64,000 bases of DNA from Chitinophaga sp. LS1 (GCF_034274695.1 NZ_CP128362.1:8496501-8560500); one strand, 5' to 3'. Shown: positions 1 through 9,057, counted from the first letter of the stretch. Made by a program: numbers and translations. The notes: generated by a model from the sequence alone, not told the origin.

Positions 1-1
1 G

Positions 2-187
2 TTGGGGAGTCAGGCTAAGATCACACAGTTGTTTGAAGGATATAAAGCGGAAGGAATCTCTTCTCAGGTATTGCAAAGGATTCACGCTCCTGTGGGTATG
101 CAGATTAAGAGTCAGACCCCGGAAGAAATTGCGGTTAGTATTGCAGCGGAAATAATCAGGGAGAGGAATACACCTGCTTCTGGATAA
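2..187 (+). CDS. xdhC: XdhC-family protein, C-terminal fragment (cut by window edge)
   Basis: The reading frame is open from the first bases, so the gene begins left of the window and only about the last 61 residues are seen. The motif HAPVGMQIKSQTPEEIAVSI followed by AAEIIRER matches the C-terminal end of XdhC/CoxI proteins, which insert the sulfurated molybdenum cofactor into xanthine dehydrogenase. Its place beside urate and allantoin genes supports a role in making xanthine dehydrogenase active, upstream of urate. The stop codon lies inside the first unit of a 54-base-period repeat. A CoxI-type relative for another molybdoenzyme cannot be excluded from this fragment. Confidence 0.8.
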   Translation: MGSQAKITQLFEGYKAEGISSQVLQRIHAPVGMQIKSQTPEEIAVSIAAEIIRERNTPASG

Positions 188-269
188 GCGGGCATATGAT
201 ATAGTCAGATGCCTTGGCGGAATAAACCTACTTCCGGATAATAGAGCATATGATATAGCCAGATGCCTG
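177..269. repeat. Imperfect direct repeat, two units with 54-base period
   Basis: About 38 bases starting at 177 recur from 231 with roughly five mismatches. The best conserved part is GCATATGATATAG followed by CAGATGCCT. The first unit covers the stop codon of the XdhC-like gene and the second reaches the stop of the convergent urate oxidase gene. This fills the whole space between the two converging genes. It looks like a local duplication of a gene end; no terminator-like stem with a T tract is seen. Confidence 0.7.
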
Positions 270-1106
270 CTACTCCCGGATGACAGTGCCTACAATATAC
301 CCATAAGGTTCATCTGTAGCTATAAAAACTTCATTCTGATTGCTCATACCAAACTGCTCTAAATTAAAGAGAATATGGTGTTTATTAGGCATTTTCAGGG
401 TGATCTCCTGTACTTCAGGATAAGCTTCCAGCACAGCTTCTCCCATGGCATACAGGGTTTGCTGTACAGACAGACTATTATGGCCGGCAAAGGTACCCAG
501 CAAGGTAGCGCGGATATTATCAAAAATAACAGCATAATCCTTTAGCTGCCCTTTGTATATCCAGCTCGCTTCACATTGGGTAGCGAAAATGCGGTCGCTG
601 GTTGCCTTTAATGTGGTGTACGGATCTTTGATAAAATGCTCAAACCCAGAATCGGTGGTTTTGAGAATAAGCAGGTCAGTGATGCCACTGGTAATAGTTG
701 TCGAAGCAGCATTATAGACGATTTTAGTCGTATGTTTTTCACTGCCGCCACTGATGTAAGCATGAGGCGTAAGCCTTGACCACGCTGCCTCTGCGATTTC
801 GACGGTAGCAGTAGATACCTGTTGCTGGGTATGCACAAAATGTTCTGCCAGATGGAGGGCAAAAGCTTCGATGCTGGTAGTGAAATGCTCTTTGGCAAGT
901 GCATACACTGTGTTCTTTTGTGTGTCCGTTGGCAGGATCTTCGTGTTGTCACCAAGTGTATGGGCGGTTTCAAAATCGCCTTTCAGAGATACACTGACAG
1001 TAATTTGTCTGAATTCATGGTAATCTGCGTGACGGATGATTTTGGATAATTGAACGGCGTTTTTGCCGTATGAATTTTCGCCTAGTTTGATCATGATGGT
1101 TAACAT
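270..1106 (-). CDS. uox: Urate oxidase (uricase)
   Basis: Cofactor-free oxidation of urate to 5-hydroxyisourate. The 278-residue length is near the 290-300 of monodomain uricases. Visible family features are the N-terminal GENSYGKNAVQ with the catalytic Lys, the central TDTQKNTVYALAKE with the catalytic Thr, and the C-terminal PNKHHILFNL with the conserved His. The gene runs opposite to the allantoinase operon across a 53-base gap, so a shared divergent promoter region is likely. The first Met gives MLTIMIKLGEN; a start four codons later (base 1094, MIKLGEN) is equally possible and matches usual uricase N-termini. It supplies the substrate of the HIU hydrolase and OHCU decarboxylase encoded downstream on the other strand. 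Confidence 0.93.
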   Translation of the reverse strand: MLTIMIKLGENSYGKNAVQLSKIIRHADYHEFRQITVSVSLKGDFETAHTLGDNTKILPTDTQKNTVYALAKEHFTTSIEAFALHLAEHFVHTQQQVSTATVEIAEAAWSRLTPHAYISGGSEKHTTKIVYNAASTTITSGITDLLILKTTDSGFEHFIKDPYTTLKATSDRIFATQCEASWIYKGQLKDYAVIFDNIRATLLGTFAGHNSLSVQQTLYAMGEAVLEAYPEVQEITLKMPNKHHILFNLEQFGMSNQNEVFIATDEPYGYIVGTVIRE

Positions 1107-1159
1107 TTACTTCTCTAATTTAAAAAATTAAATGCCTATTTTTAAATAAGATCTCATTT

Positions 1160-2476
1160 ATGTTTGACCTGGCGATAAAAGGGAGTCGCATTATTACTCC
1201 AGAAGGTATTCAACCGGCCGTGGTACTGATTAAAGATGGATTGATTGCAGATGTTGCAACTGTTATACCCGGCGATGCTGTTAAAAAAATAATAGATATT
1301 CAGGATTATGTATTGATGCCTGGCATCACGGATCCGCATGTACATATCAATGAACCCGGCCGAACCGACTGGGAAGGGTTTACTACGGCCACCCGGGCCG
1401 CACTGGCCAGTGGCATTACGACTTTAGTAGATATGCCATTGAATGCACACCCGGTCACGACGACAGTGGCGGCACTGGAAGAGAAGATCAGGGCGGCGAA
1501 CCTATTTACCAATTGTGGTTATTGGGGAGGGGTCGTACCCGGGAATGTGAATGAGCTGGAACCATTGATTGAACACGGCGTATTAGGGTTCAAAGCATTT
1601 TTAACCCATTCGGGTATTGACGATTTTCCCAATGTGACAGCCGAGGATCTGAGAAAGGCAATGCCGGTAATTGCAAAACATGGGTTGCCGTTGTTAGTAC
1701 ATTGTGAGTTATCCACACCGGTACCATCATCGATAGTGGGTACTTATTCAGCCTATCTGGCCTCCCGCCCTGCTGCATGGGAAGAAAATGCGATTGCAAT
1801 GATGATTCGCTTATGTGAGGAGTTCAATTGCAGGGTGCATATCGTACATCTCTCCGCTGCCTCCGCATTGCCACAGATTATAAAAGCAAAGGCGGAAGGA
1901 TTGCCGTTGACAGTTGAAACCGCACAACACTATTTATACTTCAACGCAGAAGATATTCCGGATGGCAATATGGCGTTTAAATGTGCGCCGCCGATAAGAG
2001 ATCGGGAAAACAACGAACTGCTCTGGCTGGCCCTGAAATCGGGCATTATTGACATGGTGGCAACTGACCACTCTCCTAGTCCGTCCGATCTGAAACAAGG
2101 TGATTATTTGCAGTCATGGGGTGGCATCTCGTCTTTACAACTGGCTTTGCCTGCTTTGTGGACGGCTGCTAAAAAAAGGAATGTTTCACTGATACAGTTA
2201 GCGCAATGGCTATGTACCGCACCTGCTGTGCTGGCAGGTACCCAACATTACAAGGGGAAAATAGCGAAAGGATATGATGCGGATCTGGTCATCTGGAACC
2301 CGGATCAGTCTTTTACAGTCATTCCTGAAAACTTACAACATAAACACCCTATTACGCCTTATGCACACGAAACGCTGGATGGTGTAGTGCTCCAAACCTA
2401 CCTCAAAGGTGTAAAAGTATATGACGAAGGTGTATATACAGCTGCACCACAGGGGGAAAACATCTTTCGATTATGA
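1160..2476 (+). CDS. allB: Allantoinase
   Basis: Hydrolyses allantoin to allantoate. It is a 438-residue amidohydrolase-superfamily protein. The metal-site motifs are all present: DPHVHINEPGRTDWEGF near residue 57, GFKAFL with the lysine expected to be carboxylated, LVHCE, the histidine in VETAQHY, and the aspartate in DMVATDHSPS. These are specific enough to prefer allantoinase over dihydroorotase or hydantoinase, and the neighbours confirm it. It is the first gene of the plus-strand operon and overlaps the next gene by four bases (ATGA), which indicates translational coupling. Confidence 0.95.
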   Translation: MFDLAIKGSRIITPEGIQPAVVLIKDGLIADVATVIPGDAVKKIIDIQDYVLMPGITDPHVHINEPGRTDWEGFTTATRAALASGITTLVDMPLNAHPVTTTVAALEEKIRAANLFTNCGYWGGVVPGNVNELEPLIEHGVLGFKAFLTHSGIDDFPNVTAEDLRKAMPVIAKHGLPLLVHCELSTPVPSSIVGTYSAYLASRPAAWEENAIAMMIRLCEEFNCRVHIVHLSAASALPQIIKAKAEGLPLTVETAQHYLYFNAEDIPDGNMAFKCAPPIRDRENNELLWLALKSGIIDMVATDHSPSPSDLKQGDYLQSWGGISSLQLALPALWTAAKKRNVSLIQLAQWLCTAPAVLAGTQHYKGKIAKGYDADLVIWNPDQSFTVIPENLQHKHPITPYAHETLDGVVLQTYLKGVKVYDEGVYTAAPQGENIFRL

Positions 2477-3684
2477 GTACAGCCACCATACTTGCACGCA
2501 TAGAGGAATTAGCAGCTATCAGTGAAGATAGTAGCTGCCTGACCCGCACCTTTGGTTCTATTGCTTTTATTAAAGCCAGTCAGGTGATAATGGGATGGAT
2601 GCAGGAAGCAGGGTTATCCACACGCATCGACAATATTGGCAATGTACGGGGCCGGTTAGTATCTAAAGATCCGGAGGCACGTACACTGGTATTTGCTTCG
2701 CACTTTGATACGGTGGCCAATGCAGGAAGATGGGATGGGCCACTGGGTGTACTGATGGCACTCGATGTAGTGAGTGCTATTGAAACCGATCTACCCTTTC
2801 ATATTGAGGTAGTCGCTTTTTGTGATGAAGAGGGCGTACGTTTTCATACCACTTACCTGGGCAGTAAGGTATTGACAGGGGCTTTTGACCCACAGCAACT
2901 GGAAATCACGGATGCTGCCGGCATTACACTGGGTGATGCCATTCGTTTGATTGGAGGTTGCCCGGATCAGTTAGCCGACGATCAGCTCCCTCCTGATCAG
3001 TGGCTGGGGTATTTTGAGATACATATTGAACAGGGACCTGTATTATATGAAAAACATATTCCGGCGGCGATTGTTACTGCTATAGCGGGTCAGCAACGTA
3101 GTCAACTGGTTTTTACAGGAATGGCGGGGCATGCAGGTACGGTGCCGATGGCTATGCGGCAGGATGCCCTTTGTTGTGCAGCGGAGTGTATTGTGATGAT
3201 TGAACAATGGGCCATGCATCATAGAGAGAAGGTGGTAGCTACGGTTGGTACTTTGCAGGTGGTACACGGCGCTTCTAATGTAATTCCGGGAGAAGTGGTG
3301 TGTAGTCTTGATGTAAGAAGTGCAGATCCTGAAATGATTAAAGTATCGCATTCCGAATTATTGCAAATGCTCGGGACGATCTGTGGAAAAAGGAATATCA
3401 GTTTTGAATGGAATATTGTGCAGGAAACACTACCCGTCACTTGTGATGCCGAACTATCTGGTTTGCTGGAACACGCCATTCAATCCACGCATATGGAAAT
3501 AGTAAAACTAGTCAGTGGGGCAGGTCATGATGCAGTAGCTGTAGCTTCCGTAGCCCCTGTTTGCATGCTCTTTGTACGTTGTTTCAAAGGTATCAGTCAT
3601 CATCCGCTGGAAGATGTGGAGCCGAAGGATATTGAAGCAGCCCTACAGGTCGCCCACGCATTTATTCAACAACTTATCAGATAA
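2473..3684 (+). CDS. allC: Allantoate amidohydrolase (M20 family)
   Basis: Converts allantoate to (S)-ureidoglycine with release of ammonia and CO2. It has 403 residues and the layout of the M20 hydantoinase/carbamoylase group. Metal ligands are seen in ASHFDTVANAGRWDG, CDEEGVRF and EIHIEQGPVLYE, the dimerization-domain segment in GMAGHAGTVPM, and the late histidine in SGAGHDAVA. The family also contains N-carbamoyl-amino-acid hydrolases and ureidoglycolate hydrolases of the UAH type. The position between allantoinase and ureidoglycine aminohydrolase favours the allantoate assignment. It overlaps the previous gene by four bases and is followed four bases later by the next start. Confidence 0.9.
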   Translation: MSTATILARIEELAAISEDSSCLTRTFGSIAFIKASQVIMGWMQEAGLSTRIDNIGNVRGRLVSKDPEARTLVFASHFDTVANAGRWDGPLGVLMALDVVSAIETDLPFHIEVVAFCDEEGVRFHTTYLGSKVLTGAFDPQQLEITDAAGITLGDAIRLIGGCPDQLADDQLPPDQWLGYFEIHIEQGPVLYEKHIPAAIVTAIAGQQRSQLVFTGMAGHAGTVPMAMRQDALCCAAECIVMIEQWAMHHREKVVATVGTLQVVHGASNVIPGEVVCSLDVRSADPEMIKVSHSELLQMLGTICGKRNISFEWNIVQETLPVTCDAELSGLLEHAIQSTHMEIVKLVSGAGHDAVAVASVAPVCMLFVRCFKGISHHPLEDVEPKDIEAALQVAHAFIQQLIR

Positions 3685-3688
3685 ACAT

Positions 3689-4423
3689 ATGGAGATTTCA
3701 GCACTCACCCGTTCGGTCGTAAAACGTAATCATGCATTGATATGCCCGGATGGACATGTAAATAGCGTGGTACCCGGATGGACGAATTGTACCATTCATG
3801 TGCTCATCAATGAACAGATGGGCGCACGGTTATGTCAGACACTCATCACCCTGAATCCGGAGAGTATTGTCAGTGGTAAAACCGCTGCTTCACAGATCTT
3901 CTTTTATGTGATAGAAGGGCATTGTACTGCAAATGGCACCGTACTCTTCGCTGGTCAGTACATTTACTTTCCTCCCGGAGAGGAGTACCAGATTGTGCAA
4001 GCAAGTACCGGAGCGCAGTTGCTTACTTTCCACAAGGTGTACGAGCCATTGGATGGATATAGCACACCGGGTATCCTGTTTGGCGATAGTGCCAAAATAC
4101 CCGGGCCTGCTTTTTTAGGTGATCCTGCACTAAGACTACAAGTATTGTTGCCGGAAGATCTTTCTTTTGATATGGCCGTGAATATCTTTACTTATGACCC
4201 CGGTGGGCACCTGCCATTTGTGGAAACCCATATTATGGAACATGGATTGCTATACTTACAGGGGCAAGGGGTGTATATGCTGGATCACCAATGGTATCCT
4301 GTCAAAAAAGGAGATGCCATCTGGATGGCGCCGTACTGCCAGCAATGGTTTACGGCGATGGGCAAGGAACCCGCAGTGTATATTTATTACAAAAATGTAA
4401 ACAGGTTTCCAACTGCCATATGA
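3689..4423 (+). CDS. allE: (S)-ureidoglycine aminohydrolase (bicupin)
   Basis: Converts (S)-ureidoglycine to (S)-ureidoglycolate and ammonia. The 244-residue protein has two cupin folds. The C-terminal cupin carries the Mn ligands expected for the family: Glu and His in FVETHIMEHG, the second His in the same stretch, and Gln in PYCQQWF. The open frame extends upstream into allC. The start was placed at the ATG at 3689 because it lies four bases after the allC stop and gives the usual family N-terminus (MEISALTRSVVKRNHAL). The stop overlaps the uraD start (ATGA at 4420-4423). Confidence 0.92.
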   Translation: MEISALTRSVVKRNHALICPDGHVNSVVPGWTNCTIHVLINEQMGARLCQTLITLNPESIVSGKTAASQIFFYVIEGHCTANGTVLFAGQYIYFPPGEEYQIVQASTGAQLLTFHKVYEPLDGYSTPGILFGDSAKIPGPAFLGDPALRLQVLLPEDLSFDMAVNIFTYDPGGHLPFVETHIMEHGLLYLQGQGVYMLDHQWYPVKKGDAIWMAPYCQQWFTAMGKEPAVYIYYKNVNRFPTAI

Positions 4424-4890
4424 CACTGGATGTACTCAATCACCTACCCCAATCTGAGTTGTATACCACCCTGCAGCAATGCTGTGGATCACATGTATGG
4501 GTGGAAAAGATGATAGCGGATTTTCCTATGAGGGATAAAGCTACCCTTTTGGAAGCAGCCAGCAGGCACTGGTTGGCATGTACGCCTGCCGATGGTTTGG
4601 AGGCATTCAGTCATCATCCCCGCATCGGTGATCGTCCGGCTTTGCATAAAGAACAGGCTGGTGTAGTTAATGCATCAACAGATGTATTAGCCGATTTAGC
4701 CACCGGTAATCAAATCTATGCAGAACGATTCGGCTATATCTTCATCGTATGTGCTACCGGAAAATCTGCTTCGGAAATGTTGTCATTGCTCAATGCCAGG
4801 ATAAACAATACCCCATCAGCAGAAATTAAGATCGCCATGGCAGAGCAAGGCAGGATCACACAACTACGTCTTGAAAAATTACTTTCATGA
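4420..4890 (+). CDS. uraD: OHCU decarboxylase
   Basis: Decarboxylates 2-oxo-4-hydroxy-4-carboxy-5-ureidoimidazoline to (S)-allantoin. The 156-residue helical protein carries the catalytic HHPRIGDR motif near residue 66, and its C-terminal IKIAMAEQGRITQLRLEKLL is usual for the family. The frame is open about 43 codons further upstream, inside the previous gene; the start at 4420 is chosen because it forms an ATGA overlap and gives the normal family length. It also overlaps the next gene by four bases, so UraD and UraH, which act in succession, are made together. Confidence 0.94.
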   Translation: MTLDVLNHLPQSELYTTLQQCCGSHVWVEKMIADFPMRDKATLLEAASRHWLACTPADGLEAFSHHPRIGDRPALHKEQAGVVNASTDVLADLATGNQIYAERFGYIFIVCATGKSASEMLSLLNARINNTPSAEIKIAMAEQGRITQLRLEKLLS

Positions 4891-5225
4891 GCCAGTTAAC
4901 TTCCCATATATTAGATACTTCCCTGGGCATACCCGCCCGGGAAGTATCTGTTACGTTATTTGTAATGCACGACAAGGAGTGGAAACAAATAGCTGCCGGC
5001 ATCACTAACAATGATGGCAGAGTCACCAACCTTTTGGATGCGGCCTCCCTCCTGCCTCATGGACTGTATAAATTACATTTCAATACACAGGAATATTTTG
5101 AGCGCAATTTTACCACTTCCTTTTTCCCTTTTGTAGAAATTGCTTTTTATATCAACAGCCATGAACACTATCATGTGCCCCTTTTGTTATCACCCTTTGG
5201 TTATTCCACTTACCGTGGTTCTTAA
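4887..5225 (+). CDS. uraH: 5-hydroxyisourate hydrolase (transthyretin-like)
   Basis: Hydrolyses 5-hydroxyisourate, the uricase product, to OHCU. It has 112 residues, a normal length. Diagnostic features are the N-terminal SHILDTSLGIPA with the active-site His, the HYHVPLLLSP segment with another active-site His, and the C-terminal tetrapeptide YRGS that separates HIU hydrolases from true transthyretins. No signal peptide is seen, so it acts in the cytoplasm. Biochemically it acts before UraD although it is encoded after it. Confidence 0.96.
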   Translation: MSQLTSHILDTSLGIPAREVSVTLFVMHDKEWKQIAAGITNNDGRVTNLLDAASLLPHGLYKLHFNTQEYFERNFTTSFFPFVEIAFYINSHEHYHVPLLLSPFGYSTYRGS

Positions 5226-5237
5226 ACTGATCAAACT

Positions 5238-6593
5238 ATGCAACTCTCCATCCCCGATTCGGACAAACTGGCCCTGCTGGGTACTTTAAAAATAGCAAAC
5301 CTCGCTTTTCAGAAAACTTACCCCGGCGATAAACCTGACCGGCAACCAGTACATACTGTTTATGGCGGTGCGAACCTGTTCAAGGCAGATACCTGTTTCA
5401 GAATGGGGGAAATCGCCCTGCAACATTTTCATACCTACGCGCCTGATAGCAATATACTGGCAGCCGCCTTATGTTGGGAAAGTACAACACCATCCGAAAT
5501 CATTTATCATAAGATCATTTATAAATTACAGACCGAACCTGTTGAGGATTTTAGAATCGATTTTGAAGATGGTTTTGGCAACAGACCTGATGACGAAGAA
5601 GATGCGACTGCCATTGCAGCGGCTATTGAACTGGCAAAGGGTATGGCCGCATCAACGATCTCTCCTTTTATTGGTATCCGGATCAAACCATTTACTGAAG
5701 ATCTGAAACAGCGAAGTGTGCGTACATTGGATCTGTTTCTAACGACCTTACTGCAACATACGAATGGCGAATTGCCGGCCAACTTTGTGGTCATGCTGCC
5801 AAAGGTGACTATTCCTGAACAGGTCAGTACTTTAGTGCGTTTCTTTGAAGTGCTGGAAAAAGTTCATCAGCTGGAACCGGGTACTTTGAAAATGGAAACG
5901 ATGGTAGAAGCGACGCAGATCATTATGGATGATGAAGGACGTAATCCGCTGATGCGTATTATAAGGGCGAGTGAAGGACGTTGTATTGCGGCACATTTTG
6001 GTACGTATGATTATACTGCTTCCTGTGGTATTACAGCGAAGTACCAGACGATGGCACATCAGGTTTGTGATTTTGCACATCATATGACGAAGGTGGCATT
6101 GGGTGGTACGGGGATATTTTTATCTGATGGGGCTACGAATGTGATACCGGTAGCTTTGCATAAAGGGGATTACCTGAATTATGCACAACTGGAAGAGAAT
6201 AGGGAACATGTACACCAGGCATGGCGTACGGGTTATAATCATACGATGCATTCGCTGATCAATGGGTTTTACCAGGGATGGGACCTGAATCCGGCACAGT
6301 TACCTATGCGGTATGCGGCGACTTATCATTTCTTTTTGAGTAATTATGAGGAGGCGTTGTTTAGGTTGAAAACATTTGTGGAGAGAGCGGCTATTTCGAC
6401 TTTGACGAAAGATATTTTTGATGATGCTGCTACGGGTCAGGGGTTGTTGAATTTCTTTTTGAAGGCGATTAATTGTGGAGCGGTTACTGAGGAGGAGGTG
6501 GTGGCGACAGGGTTGACGATGGAGGAGATCAGGACGAGGTCGTTTTTCAGGATATTGGAAGGGAGGAGGAAAAGGGCCAACATTGAGATGTAA
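5238..6593 (+). CDS. DUF6986 / HpcH-HpaI aldolase-like protein, possible end step of the ureide pathway
   Basis: A 451-residue protein with TIM-barrel aldolase/citrate-lyase-like motifs: FRIDFEDGFGNRPDDEED, FIGIRIKPF, VVMLPKVT, METMVEATQ and AAHFGTYDYT. I recognise it as the family now called DUF6986, sometimes labelled phosphoenolpyruvate kinase on weak grounds. Acidic residues in the first motif and the Glu of METMVE could bind Mg. It is the last gene of the operon, 12 bases after uraH. Family knowledge: HpcH/CitE enzymes make or break C-C bonds with 2-oxo acids, including glyoxylate. Inference: it acts on glyoxylate or ureidoglycolate released by the pathway. The last codons and the stop lie inside a perfect 24-base inverted repeat. 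Confidence 0.65.
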   Translation: MQLSIPDSDKLALLGTLKIANLAFQKTYPGDKPDRQPVHTVYGGANLFKADTCFRMGEIALQHFHTYAPDSNILAAALCWESTTPSEIIYHKIIYKLQTEPVEDFRIDFEDGFGNRPDDEEDATAIAAAIELAKGMAASTISPFIGIRIKPFTEDLKQRSVRTLDLFLTTLLQHTNGELPANFVVMLPKVTIPEQVSTLVRFFEVLEKVHQLEPGTLKMETMVEATQIIMDDEGRNPLMRIIRASEGRCIAAHFGTYDYTASCGITAKYQTMAHQVCDFAHHMTKVALGGTGIFLSDGATNVIPVALHKGDYLNYAQLEENREHVHQAWRTGYNHTMHSLINGFYQGWDLNPAQLPMRYAATYHFFLSNYEEALFRLKTFVERAAISTLTKDIFDDAATGQGLLNFFLKAINCGAVTEEEVVATGLTMEEIRTRSFFRILEGRRKRANIEM

Positions 6594-6633
6594 GAATTTC
6601 ACCGAAGGCGAAATTCTTACATCTCAATGTTGG
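6577..6633. terminator. Perfect 24-bp inverted repeat spanning a stop codon
   Basis: Bases 6577-6600 are the exact reverse complement of 6610-6633, with a nine-base loop. The left arm contains the last codons and the TAA stop of the aldolase-like gene. It sits between converging genes. On the minus strand the loop reads GCCTTCGGT, which contains C(UUCG)G, a very stable tetraloop. No T tract follows directly, so termination would depend on the stem alone. Confidence 0.6.
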
Positions 6634-6664
6634 GAGCCGGCTGGAATTTTTTAAATTAAATAGT

Positions 6665-8836
6665 TTAAATCTTTATCCCTGCTGTAATATAAAAGGTTCT
6701 GCCATCAGCTGGTAAGATACCCGGCCCCGGATACATGGTAATTCTGCGGTTGAAATATTTTTCGTTCGTGAAGTTATTCACACCCGCGGAGAAGTGATAG
6801 CCTTTGGTCAGCTGCCAGTCAAAACTCCAGTCAAATACATGCCAGTCAGGGATTACACCTGTTACACCGGCTGCACTATGTGCTGTATTAAGTGCATCAT
6901 TGTAACTCCTGCTGTTGTAACTAAATAAGAAACCGGTGGAGAGCCCTTGGTGCTGGAAGGTAATACCTGTCTTGTTGATCCAGTCAGGTGTATTCTCTAT
7001 CATGTTTCCTTTAACATCCGTATTCACACCTGCGTTATTGATAGTCGTGCTATTGTAACGACCATGCTGCCAGGCGAGTGAATTGAAGATACGCAGGTCA
7101 TTGGCGCTACGTGCCGCATGGAAAACCCTGAACAATGAAAGCTCTACATAGGCTTCTACTCCTTTATTTACAGCGTTACCCACATTGGTAGTTAATAAGT
7201 GATTTGCCCCATCGTCTCCTTTGAAGGTGAGAAGGCCAATCCTGTTACCATAATACACATAGAATACATTCACATCAAAACGGATCATATCACTAAAATG
7301 CCCTCTGTAACCAAAATCCACATCATAGCCTTTAGTATCTTTCAGGCTGGGATCTATCTGATCCAGTCTGTCAGCAGGTGTAACACTGGCATAGAGATAA
7401 GGACGGTATGCCTGTGATACATTGCCATACAACTGGCTAAAGCTATTCACCTTGTATTCCAGTCCTGTGCCGAACAGCGGGAAATGCCGGTTGCCTTTAT
7501 AGTTGGCTGCACTACTGGCATTGTTGATCACACCTGTGAGATCGGTATTGATGATTTCATACCTTACACCCGGTGTGATGGAAAAACGATCTGTCAGCTG
7601 GAAGATATTCTCTGCGAAGGCTGCATAGTTCTTTGTATTGAAATGCAGATCGATGCCATAGGCTTTTGTGAGACTCAGGTCAAAGTCACTGCCGGTGGTA
7701 CCTGTACCTTTTTGTTCTCTTTTGGTTTTACTGGTGGAAAAGCGAAGCCCGGTTGCCAGCGTGCTTTTGACTGATCCAATATGATAACTATGTAATAAGC
7801 GGGCTTCTGCAGCAAAACTGGTGTAGTAATCCCTGTCTACCTGCCTTGGATTGTATGTACCTAAGCTGGTATTGATGGTATCCATTACATTTGGCGCATT
7901 GATAAATTGTACACTGTTCCTTTCTCCGAACAAGGCATTGGAGGTAATATCCAGTTTTGTATTTTCAGAGAATTTATACTTGAATGTAAGGGCAGGGATA
8001 TTTATTTTAGGTTGGAAGAAATTTCTCTTTCGGAACGATTGTTTTCCACTTACTGCAAACTGTGCATCTGTCAATCCACCTGCTATCTGCTGTACATAAT
8101 CCATTCGTGAGAACTGAAAACTCAGGCTACCTTTATCATTGAAGTTATATTGAAGATTAGCATGGTAAGCGTGGTAATCAAAGCGGGCATTGTCTCTCCA
8201 CCCATCGCCATGTCTGTAGTCGTAGTAAGCGTAGTAGGTGAGTTTACCTTTGGTGCCTCCTGCTGCGTTGTAAGAATTAAACAGGTTATTACCACCTATG
8301 GTCTGTTCACTTTCAAATACAAACGGGCGGGTACTGTCACCTTGTTTCAACACATAGTTCATCATCCCGCCGAATTGCGGACCGAATTGTAATGCTGCTG
8401 AACCACGTACCAGCTGTATTGTTTGCACTGCCTGTAGCGGCAATGAATAATGGTTTTCAGGATAGCCAAAGAGATCACTGTTGGTATTGTACCCATTCTG
8501 ACGCATGTTCATTTCTATAGAGCGATGTGCATCCGTACCTCTTACACCGATATTCACCTGTGTACCGGCACCATCCATTTCCCATGTTATTAAACCGGGG
8601 ATCTGTGCGAATAACTGGCGGGCGAGGTTCTGTGCAAGATTACCTTTGCTGCCATCCAGGAGTAACTGATTGGTATGCTTACCAGCGTAGATGAGCGTGC
8701 CTGATACATCCGGAAGGCTGGTGCCCGCACTGTTCTTTTTGTAGGTGCTGACAGTAATACTATCCAGGTTCTTTAGAATAGTAGTGTCATGCTGCTGCGT
8801 GTGGGAATAAATAGAGAGTAAGAGCAGTAACTTCAT
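6665..8836 (-). CDS. TonB-dependent receptor, FecA/siderophore type
   Basis: Outer-membrane receptor with a plug domain and a 22-strand barrel. The start at 8836 gives a short signal-like N-terminus (MKLLLLLSIYSHTQQHD); the longer open frame adds 19 residues with no signal features. The plug shows LARQLFAQIPGL, VNIGVRGTDAHRS and VQTIQLVRGSAALQFGPQ, typical of ferric-siderophore or ferric-citrate receptors. The C-terminus ends YITAGIKI, with an aromatic residue shortly before the end. It lacks the SusC-type carboxypeptidase-like N-terminal domain and has no adjacent SusD. The substrate cannot be read from sequence; iron chelate is the usual family substrate, other metals are possible given the HupE-like neighbour. 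Confidence 0.85.
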   Translation of the reverse strand: MKLLLLLSIYSHTQQHDTTILKNLDSITVSTYKKNSAGTSLPDVSGTLIYAGKHTNQLLLDGSKGNLAQNLARQLFAQIPGLITWEMDGAGTQVNIGVRGTDAHRSIEMNMRQNGYNTNSDLFGYPENHYSLPLQAVQTIQLVRGSAALQFGPQFGGMMNYVLKQGDSTRPFVFESEQTIGGNNLFNSYNAAGGTKGKLTYYAYYDYRHGDGWRDNARFDYHAYHANLQYNFNDKGSLSFQFSRMDYVQQIAGGLTDAQFAVSGKQSFRKRNFFQPKINIPALTFKYKFSENTKLDITSNALFGERNSVQFINAPNVMDTINTSLGTYNPRQVDRDYYTSFAAEARLLHSYHIGSVKSTLATGLRFSTSKTKREQKGTGTTGSDFDLSLTKAYGIDLHFNTKNYAAFAENIFQLTDRFSITPGVRYEIINTDLTGVINNASSAANYKGNRHFPLFGTGLEYKVNSFSQLYGNVSQAYRPYLYASVTPADRLDQIDPSLKDTKGYDVDFGYRGHFSDMIRFDVNVFYVYYGNRIGLLTFKGDDGANHLLTTNVGNAVNKGVEAYVELSLFRVFHAARSANDLRIFNSLAWQHGRYNSTTINNAGVNTDVKGNMIENTPDWINKTGITFQHQGLSTGFLFSYNSRSYNDALNTAHSAAGVTGVIPDWHVFDWSFDWQLTKGYHFSAGVNNFTNEKYFNRRITMYPGPGILPADGRTFYITAGIKI

Positions 8837-8976
8837 TGTTCGATTTTGGTATTGTGATGAAGTTAACAAATTCCCTTTTATAAAGAATAACACAAACGAT
8901 CAGGATGTATCAAAATAAATGAAATTCCTTAGAACTGCATAAATGCATACCTGGTTTCATCAGCTATCCGAATTGA

Positions 8977-9009
8977 AAGAGCGTGTATCTTATTTTGATA
9001 CACGCTCTT
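8977..9009 (-). terminator. Hairpin after the HupE-like gene
   Basis: A perfect 13-bp stem (AAGAGCGTGTATC and its complement) with a seven-base loop lies about 50 bases beyond the stop of the HupE-like gene in the direction of transcription. No strong T tract follows on the minus strand. It separates that unit from the TonB receptor gene. Confidence 0.55.
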
Positions 9010-9057
9010 CGTTTGTGAAAAAGAGATTGGCGGGCGGCCGCCAAAAATTATATTACT

